A stretch of DNA of 64,000 bases from Cornus controversa (taxonomy: Eukaryota; Streptophyta; Magnoliopsida; Cornales; Cornaceae). The stretch lies in contig CM048849.1 in NCBI GenBank assembly GCA_026545225.1, positions 49,030,336 to 49,094,335 of the forward strand, given 5' to 3'. The notes under the pieces were generated by a model. It saw only the letters and a list, made by a program, of their open reading frames with translations, ran no database searches and was not told the origin of the DNA. Numbering within the stretch: the first letter of the stretch is position 1; every line of letters starts with the position of its first letter. Shown in pieces: positions 56,394 to 64,000 of the stretch. Position numbers and translations under genes: made by a program.

Positions 56394-59300
56394 TAAATGT
56401 ATTTTCATTTACAATTCTTTTCTTTTTTGTGTCGAGTAATGATATACATGCATGTCGAATTCAACAATTTTCGAATGAATTTTTATAAGTAGGGAATGAG
56501 ATCATCACCATAATGACATTATGATGATATTATACCCCAATCACGTAAACTCATCCGAGAACAACCGAATTGAGAAGATATATTATTTTCCTTTTTTGTA
56601 TTATGCTAAGGCTTGACTAACAAATAGTCCATTATATACTTGTGATACCATTAAAAAATTTTGATATGAGCTCGAGATTAGTTGGACAAACTGGGCTTAA
56701 GTTTAGTGAGTAGTGTTCAAATCAAGCTTGAACTTTTACATCTGTGAGTTACGCGGTAGTTGCGAAAGTAATTAAAAACCTAAATGGGGTTATTAGGTTT
56801 ACTCCTTTTTTGTTTAATATTTCAGATTATCCAATTTTAAGTCCAATTAAAAACTTAAGCAATCTCACAATGCAAATAAATAAAATAAAGTGAAGTAAAG
56901 TAAAGTAATACGAATGTACCAGATATACGTGAAAAAATCAAATCAGAAAAAAATCACGGATGAGGCTTTGTAGCCCCGGAAAAGCAAATCTTCTATCATC
57001 AAAACAAAGTACAACTGACTTTGTCTCAGATTCACACCCACTCCACTCTGACAAGAACTCCAATGCGTAACACCTAGGCTTACAATTGCGACTACCTCAT
57101 CCAACTGCTGCAGATTCCTAGCTAACGTCAAAAAAATTTCAGAAGGGTAACTATAACACGAACACTCGACAAGTATTATATCACCTTCGTTGCACGATCT
57201 TCTTTTCCTTCATCACCAACAAACAGTTGTAAAAGAAACCAATCCAGTAACTTGATCACGAAGAAATCTTCAATGAAGTTTTCGAACAGTTGATCAAGCA
57301 AATAAAGAACACCCTAATTCACTCTATGAATATGTGTGCGCTCTTAAAAATATAAACAAAGAATTGAGAAAAAAATTCTCAACTTAGAAAAATATCTCAA
57401 TGATTTATCTCTCTAAAAATATGATTTTCTGTTCCGTAGAAAGCCTTGTTAAAGGACACACTGAGAAATAAATCATATGAGATTTTTATAAAGATTAAAA
57501 ACCTTAGTTTTTCTTGAAAAACAAGTTAAAATCCAATAGGAAACAAGTCCCTACAATTTTAGAAAGTTCCTGGTCAAAACAGGACTAAACTGATCAAAAT
57601 TCGCAGACCAGGAAAGCTAGACCGGTCTGGGCTTCACTTGGACCGGTCCAACTCCTATAGCATACTCAACGGGAGTTGTTGAGACCCGTTGGACCGGTTC
57701 AACGTTGATATTTTTACAAAATTACTTAAAAGCCCATTTTTTCAAGGTCGGAACCTCCCGGTTTGAAATATTTGTGTTCTCATCACTTTACTTGGACTAC
57801 GTGACTCTCATATGTGATCAATGATATCCTCATGCATTCGGAACCATCTCGAAACTTCAATCGATCAAATACTTATTCAGACCATTGACAATTTTTTTCG
57901 AAGATTCAAGCTTCATACTTTGACGAACCTTTGCATGGTTGGTGTAGAACTTCATACTCACTCCGAGACTTCAATTACATGATCAATGATAGAAATATAA
58001 CTCAAATAATATAACTCGATCATGTTTGGTTTTGACACTAAAGATTGCCAATTACAAAAATATACGTCACAATATTTAGACTAGATTCGATCCGTAATCA
58101 AACAATTGTTTGATTTATTGGGCTTTTAGACTGGGTTGCAACACTACCCATGATGCATTGTGTTGCAATATTTCATATGGATGATTTTAGTTTTCTAGAA
58201 GAAGTGAGGGTATGTTTTTATTTTGTTTTTATATATTTTATTTTTTTATTAGTTAGTGTCTGGTATAGTAGGAGGGAAAAGAAAAAAATGATAACATTAA
58301 TTATGATTGTTTTAACTTCTTACTGTGCTTGATTGATTATTAAAGGAAAAGAAAAGAAAAGAAAAGAAAAGATGATATTAACCTTAAATTGTGTTTGGGA
58401 AAGATAATGGAGAATGGAAAAAAGAAAAAATCATCTCATGAACTTATTCATAAACACAAGTTTGTATAAGTTTATGAAAGTAAGCTCATGAAGATCCATT
58501 CATGAATATCGGTGCTTGTTGGATCATATAAATTCATGAACAGGTTAAGACAATCTTGAAGATGAATTCAAACTGAGCGTGAAAACGGTTATGATCGATA
58601 TAAATATTGACTTTTGTTATATTAAACTAGCCGAATCGAAACTTTTCAATGTAATAAACAAGCCAAGTTCGAGCTCACCTCTTTGATAGGTTTGAAAAGT
58701 TATTGTTAAATCTCAATTTTTAACCGAGTTGAACTCAAACTTTTCAAAGTAATTACTTAGATGTTGCTATATATTAGTGTTTTGGGAGATTGAATTGACT
58801 CTTTTTAAATATTATTTTTTTTACGTGAACCACACACGTTGACTTCGGAGTGCTAAGTGTGTTATTCTTCCATGATTGTCGTTACTATGAACTCTTATAT
58901 GGAGCATATTCAAAACAAAATAGAATAGCATATTTCATTCGAATTCTTTGTACTTCCTGTTAGAAAAATTGAATGAAAATTGAATATTATATTACTTAAC
59001 AAACACGTAAATATAATTTCGTTGCAAATAAACATTATTAGTCTAGGTTGAAGGTGAAACAGTGTAATTTAGACACCAAAAGTGTCTGTTAGTATCGAAT
59101 AGACACAACCAAAAGTGTTTGTTAGTATCGAATAGACACGAGTAATATTGTTTAAAATTGAAATTACAACATTTTGCATCAAAGTACATGCCTCATGGCT
59201 ATTCAGATACTTATGAAAGGGTACCACTATGCCTATAAATAGATCCCTCAATTCTCATTCTCATTTGTGTAGATATACAATTCAGACTTCCTCTTCTCTT

Positions 59301-60724
59301 TCCAACGTACTATTGTATCACTCCCTACAAAGTAACCCAATTTTCTAGTGAGTCATTGTGTTTGTGTCTGATCCCAAAGTTCAAGTGAGTTAACGAGAAG
59401 GTCAAGTGAGTTAAGTCCAAGATAATAGTAACACATAGGCGGTTCGTAGAAGTTCAATTGGTTTGAAGTGTTGCTACCAATTGAGTGCGAGACGATAATT
59501 GTATTAAGGAGATTGAATCTAATTTAAGCATCGATCATCAAATTTCAAATTATTTATATGTGGTTTTATATGATAGTTTATATACTGCATGTTAAAATAT
59601 CATTGGCCTTATATAACATGTAATTTCTGTTGTGCATATGTTATATGATTTAAAAGAGTGATATATATCTTTCATTTATATAATTTCATAAAAGTGTATT
59701 AAAAATTTTAAAATGCAAAAAAGTGAGATTTTTTGTACATTATAAAAGTATATTTAATTGTATTCAAAAATACTATGATAATTATATATAATGAAATTTG
59801 TAAATAGTGTCATGATTTTTTGAATAGTATATTTAGTTCATATATATTTTTCAACACTTTCTCGCGAAAGAAGGGCAATACCATTGTCAGTGATTGCATT
59901 GGCATAAATCAGTATTGGTGTTGATTCCAAATACATTGAAGTCAGAGAACAGTAAGCATTGCAAGTAAAGCAACGACTAACGACAGTAATTTTGAAGGAT
60001 ACTGGAATTAGCAACTTGTGGAGAGCAGTTCCGAATATCCAATATTGTTAAACAAATGATTTATTCCAAATTCCTAATATCCAGTATTGTTATCTCTTTG
60101 AGTTTTGCTGATATGAACTTTTGCCAGAACACATGCTGCCCCTGTAATAACATAATTTTCAAAACTCTTAGCCGAATAATTAATCAAATGAACAAACCCA
60201 AGTTTTTTTTTCCTACTTTTTCCTAGTTTTGTGGAAAATTATTAGACTATTGAAAATGAAATTCTTCAACATTTCTGCAAAAGCTGCGGCATGTGTAAAC
60301 AGACCTGTCTTGTTGAGTTGATGTGAGTCCATTGGCCAGTTTGGTAGGTGGTCGGCCTTGGACATTGGATTCTTGGTGTTTCAGAACTGTGTTGCCAGTG
60401 GGAGGTATGTTTCAATCTTTTGAAATTCTAATATTTTTATTCGCACTACAAAAGAGAGGAATAGAATATCTTCATTTCACTGTGAGAATGGATGGAACCA
60501 ATGGATATCATCAATATGATTTCTCCTTTTCGGAATGGCACGATCTCTCCTCCTGTCAGAGAGAAGGTTGAGTTTTGTAAGTCAAATAATAAGTTAGCCG
60601 ACTAGTTTAAAAACGATTATCATTCATTTTAAATGTCAATTGGACAAGACTTTTACTTCTTATGTCATTTGACCAACCAATTAGATATAGAAAATTTTAA
60701 TCCACCTATCTTTTTTGTCTCTCG

Positions 60725-60763
<39 letters not shown>

Positions 60764-61328
60764 ACACAATTTTTTATAATATATATCCAATCTGTCCAAG
60801 ATACGGTCTTAAAGTTGTAAATTGAGAGCCAGATATCAATGGTTGGAACTTTGGCCTAGCCTGATTGAATTCTAACAAATATCTTACCGGAATTTTTTAA
60901 TTGTCTCTTTTTCTATGTGGAGGAATCTTATGTCGTGTTGTGCTTCAAGACGATATTGTTTTGGTGGCATTGGACGAACATAACTGAATGAATTATTTCA
61001 GAGGAGAAGATTCTGGTTTCTCTAAAGGATTGTCGACGGCCGACGAGAAGCATTTATTGCCCACTTATGGCAAGAAATAAAAGACAGCTGCTAGTAGTCT
61101 GAACCCAAAGAAGCCTGGAAGGGGGCAGCAAATTAAGCATATATTTTTGTAAGCTTTTCCCATTATCCCCTTGCATTCACACAAGAAAGGAACAAAGTGC
61201 CAGGTTGTGTGAAATGTGGAAAACAAGCCTTAGTGTCTGGTCATGTTCTTCACGATGTAGACAGCAGAGGCCAGAGTAACATGGCCCTAAATTCGCTGGG
61301 TTGGAGAGAGACTAGTCCTTTTCAAATC

Positions 61329-61359
<31 letters not shown>

Positions 61360-62770
61360 TCCCAAAAAGTACCCACCCATATATTTGGCTAGGGATGTAA
61401 TCCCCCCCAAAGCTACTTTAGACAGTGAAGTACCCTTATACTTTTTCACTGTTCCTTTGTTTTAAAGTGCTAGCTCTTGATGATTCTTCAATCTAATATT
61501 GAAATGCAACAAAGTAATAAGTTACCATTCTTAGTATGTAAATGCAATTGAGATTATTAGTATATATATATATTAACCATTAATAGGTTGATGGGTTATT
61601 GTCAACCTAAACTTTGATATGGTAACAATTTTTTAACTTTTTGGAAGACGATATTATTAGATACACCAACAATGACTACACACTATAGTACTTGTGACGC
61701 TCCCGCATAATTTTGGAAGAAGTTGTTGAAATTTATATATGCGAACACTCTAATTTTATAAATGTGTCTTGAAAATTATGAGTACCGGAAAGAGAGTTTC
61801 CAATGCGAATAATATTTACACGGATTGGACGAGTTGTGATAAATGTTATTAGAATCAACGAAGAAAATGGGTCTCAAGAGAGACTGATAAAAGATAATTA
61901 AGATTTTTAATTGTGAATACCTTCTAACTTTGTAGACGTGTTTTATTTGACAAAAATAAAGCAATGGAAGAAAAAAAAAGAATTTTTTTCCGCTTTAGTT
62001 AGTTGTACCATTCTTCATTATATATATATTTAATCACTGCAGCCTCAAAATTGTGTTGATGTACAGATCGTACTAGATGGTACAGATTTTTTTGTACAAA
62101 TTATTTTTTTTCCCAGAAAGTTCTTACACAAATTATTCATTTCTTTTTAAGTTCTTTAATCTGATGATTAGCATTCGGGAACATATAATCCATAGATCAA
62201 TAACATGTCGGCATTTTTATTTTCGATAAAGCAAGTATAAGTTTTTAAAGATTAGATTATTTTTTTTTAAAAAAAAAGACTTTGATTTCATATAACACTA
62301 TAGTTATAGACATTCTTTAAATTCAGTTCAAATTTGAGAACATTCAAATCTTTTTTTGAATAAAAATTATATTTTTTTTTCTAGGAAATTAAAATTACAA
62401 TTTGATTTGATAGTGGTGGGTATGATAATTAGGCCGATGCCTGAATCACAATTTTGGTTTCAATCAGTGTCACTGGTTGTTGAAGCCGCTATACATACAG
62501 TTGTTTGTTTCTCTCTTATCTTCCAATCCATATTCATTCAATGGTCAAAGGTAGTTCATGTGGAGCCCACACACAATAGCCAAACCCACAATTTTCTCCT
62601 ATCATAAGAAGCTTTTTTCATCAGCATATAGCAATTATGTTGTATTGTGCTTTTCTTTCACCTTTGCCTTTCTTTTCTGATAACAGCCTCCATCATACAA
62701 ACCACTAAGCTATTAAATATACAAGGAATGAGATCTTCTTTTGTGAAGTTGTTAGAGAAATATTATATTA
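56394..62770. other. Intergenic DNA, no gene supported
   Basis: Mostly AT-rich non-coding DNA. Contents seen: a stretch at 56940-57780 with ACCGGTC words (57620-57720) that looks like an old dispersed repeat of unknown family; (AAAAG)n at 58343-58372; a 36-bp tandem repeat at about 59075-59147 (AAAAGTGT(C/T)TGTTAGTATCG unit); a TATAAATAG box at 59234-59242 followed by leader-like DNA without a frame; (CT)n(AT)n at 60720-60763; (CT)n at 61332-61360. The last few hundred bases are the promoter of the bHLH gene. Confidence 0.5.
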
Positions 62771-63818
62771 ATGGAGAACAACCCTAGTTCATCTAGAACC
62801 GATAGAAAGATCATAGAGAAAAATAGAAGAAATCATATGAAGACCCTTTACTCCAAGCTAAATTCTCTTGTACCCCATCAAAGCTCTAGGGTTCTCTCTT
62901 CCTCCTCCTCCTCTCTCTCTCTCTCTCTATATATATATGTATAAATTATGGAAACATATATATATATATATGTGTGTGAGTGTGTGTGTACAGGACGGTT
63001 AAGCTGCTCTCTTGTATTTAATTTCAGTCGTTGATTTTATTTGAGGCTAAAAAGCAAGCTGCTTTTTTAGCTATCATTGAGATCTAACGGTTAAGAATTC
63101 AGACGTGCATACATTTTTTTGGACAACATAGAGCAAGTGAACATCTGTGTGTGTGTGTATATATATATATATATAGATACTAAGTCAATCATGTGATGGG
63201 CTTGCAGGAAGTGGTATCACTACCAGATCAGCTAGATGAGGCAGCAAACTACATAAAGAAGCTGCAGATGAACTTGGAGAAGATGAAAGAGAAGAAGAAC
63301 GGATTGACGAGACTCGAAAAGCTGAAGAACGTGAGCACGAGTACGACTAATGGAGTAATGGTGGGGCTTAGATCACCACAGATTGAGATTCATGAAATGG
63401 GTTCAGCTCTAGAGGTGGTTTTGATCACTGGGTTGGATTGTCAGTTCATGTTCAATGAAATTATCCGCGTGCTCCATGAAGAAGGTGCTGAGGTTGTCAA
63501 TGCCGGCTTTTCTGTTGTTGATGATGCAGTTTTCCACTCCATACATTCTAAGGTAGCCAATATATATATATATATATAGTCATTTATATGTTTTAATTTT
63601 CTCTTTTGGTAGGTTTAATTAATTGTGATAATAAGTACAAATAACCAAATTGAAATAGCTAATTTTGATGTTAAACATATGATAATGCATCAAATTTGTT
63701 TTAACAATTCGGCTTTATCTTTTTATTCTTTTAGGTTGAAGAGTCAGCATCAGGATATGGAGCTGCAAGGATTTCTGAGAGACTAAATCAATTTGTGTAT
63801 GGTGCTAATTCATGTTGA
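62771..63818 (+). CDS. bHLH transcription factor (bHLH36/118/120/126-like)
   Basis: Three exons, 62771-62890, 63208-63552 and 63735-63818, join in frame to 182 aa. Exon 1 carries the basic region and helix 1 (DRKIIEKNRRNHMKTLYSKL, residues 11-30) with E16, R19 and R20 of the E-x-x-RR core; the His of the classical H-E-R trio is absent, as usual in this subgroup. The loop and helix 2 cross the exon border (VPHQSSR / EVVSLPDQLDEAANYIKKL), which supports the weak donor GTTCTC at 62891 with acceptor TTGCAG. Exon 2 ends and exon 3 adds an ACT-like C-terminal domain (IEIHEMGSALEVVLITGLDC onward) closing with AARISERLNQF. Proteins of this group are nuclear DNA-binding dimers, several linked to iron, root or stress responses. 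Intron 1 holds (CT)n(TA)n and (TG)n(TA)n, intron 2 (TA)n. The 3' UTR runs to the window end. Confidence 0.92.
62898..63177. repeat. Microsatellites in intron 1 of the bHLH gene
   Basis: (CTC)n/(CT)n followed by (AT)n at about 62899-62940, (TA)n(TG)n at 62957-62990, and (TG)n(TA)n at 63147-63176. The first run begins only about ten bases after the exon 1 donor. Confidence 0.9.
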
Positions 63819-64000
63819 AGTATAATCTAATTAATGATTTGCTGCTTTGGATGCTCACAGTATAAGAAATTTCGGGTAGTTGATTTCGAGTGAGATTTCG
63901 AATTATTGGAATAAATCAAAGCTTGTTATGTGACATGTTCATTTGCTTTATGATGATTTTAGAATTAATTTTTCATTCAAAATTTACTTATACTGAAAAA

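Noticed and set aside
56943-57780. Possible LTR-element remnant with ACCGGTC words
   Set aside because: No paired LTR, primer site or conserved protein could be seen, so only a general remark was kept.
60323-60571. Plus-strand frame of 82 codons
   Set aside because: No domain, no paralogue in the window, no promoter signal; could be an old gene fragment but nothing supports it.
1-64000. tRNA, rRNA, CRISPR arrays, bacterial operon features
   Set aside because: No cloverleaf with A/B boxes, no ribosomal sequence and no regularly spaced direct repeats with unique spacers were seen; the DNA is plant nuclear.

Overview
The window is nuclear DNA of a flowering plant, very probably a eudicot. The genes have spliced exons with GT/AG borders and belong to plant-only families (RALF, VQ, LEUNIG-like, AGP31-like, bHLH). 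The spaces between genes are AT-rich, full of (TA)n, (CT)n and (GT)n microsatellites, and hold many small DNA transposons plus broken LTR, LINE and virus-like copies. The species cannot be named from sequence alone.

Layout. 1-1744: broken Ty1/copia element with its 5' LTR, running off the left edge. 3373-5323 (-): first six coding exons of a LEUNIG-type corepressor (LisH/LUFS region); no WD40 exons were found in the window. 8205-9640 (+): LINE remnant. 10239-10568 (-): RALF signalling peptide. 14.6-16.4 kb: one MITE and a local duplication. 18455-19186 (-): VQ-motif protein. 24890-26601 (-): two-exon AGP31/PRP-type cell-wall protein with a Harbinger-type MITE in its intron. 27.0-34.0 kb: transposon-rich stretch with a near-perfect fold-back element, a dead PIF/Harbinger ORF1, a MITE that holds about 650 bp of CAC-rich repeat, and long (TA)n tracts. 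34.7-41.2 kb: virus-like fossil pieces. 36.5, 42.1 and 47.1 kb (-): three paralogous genes for an unrecognised 78-82 aa protein, each with a duplicated promoter. 44.3-46.2 kb: two hAT-type elements side by side and a MULE-type MITE. 52.0-53.3 kb: local duplication. 53815-55515 (-): intact intronless eIF3d gene with a telo-box and a small array of site II motifs upstream. 62771-63818 (+): three-exon bHLH gene.

The genes do not form an operon or a pathway; they are independent plant genes (growth signalling, cell wall, transcription, translation). The best candidate for something undescribed is the three-copy small-protein family at 36.3-48.7 kb. Its reading frame is kept in all three copies, length differences are whole codons, both ends of the protein are conserved, and promoters were duplicated with the genes. 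The youngest-looking disturbance is an ~850 bp DNA element in the promoter of copy C. The second is the eIF3d upstream region, where a 61-bp minisatellite has multiplied a motif known from promoters of translation genes.
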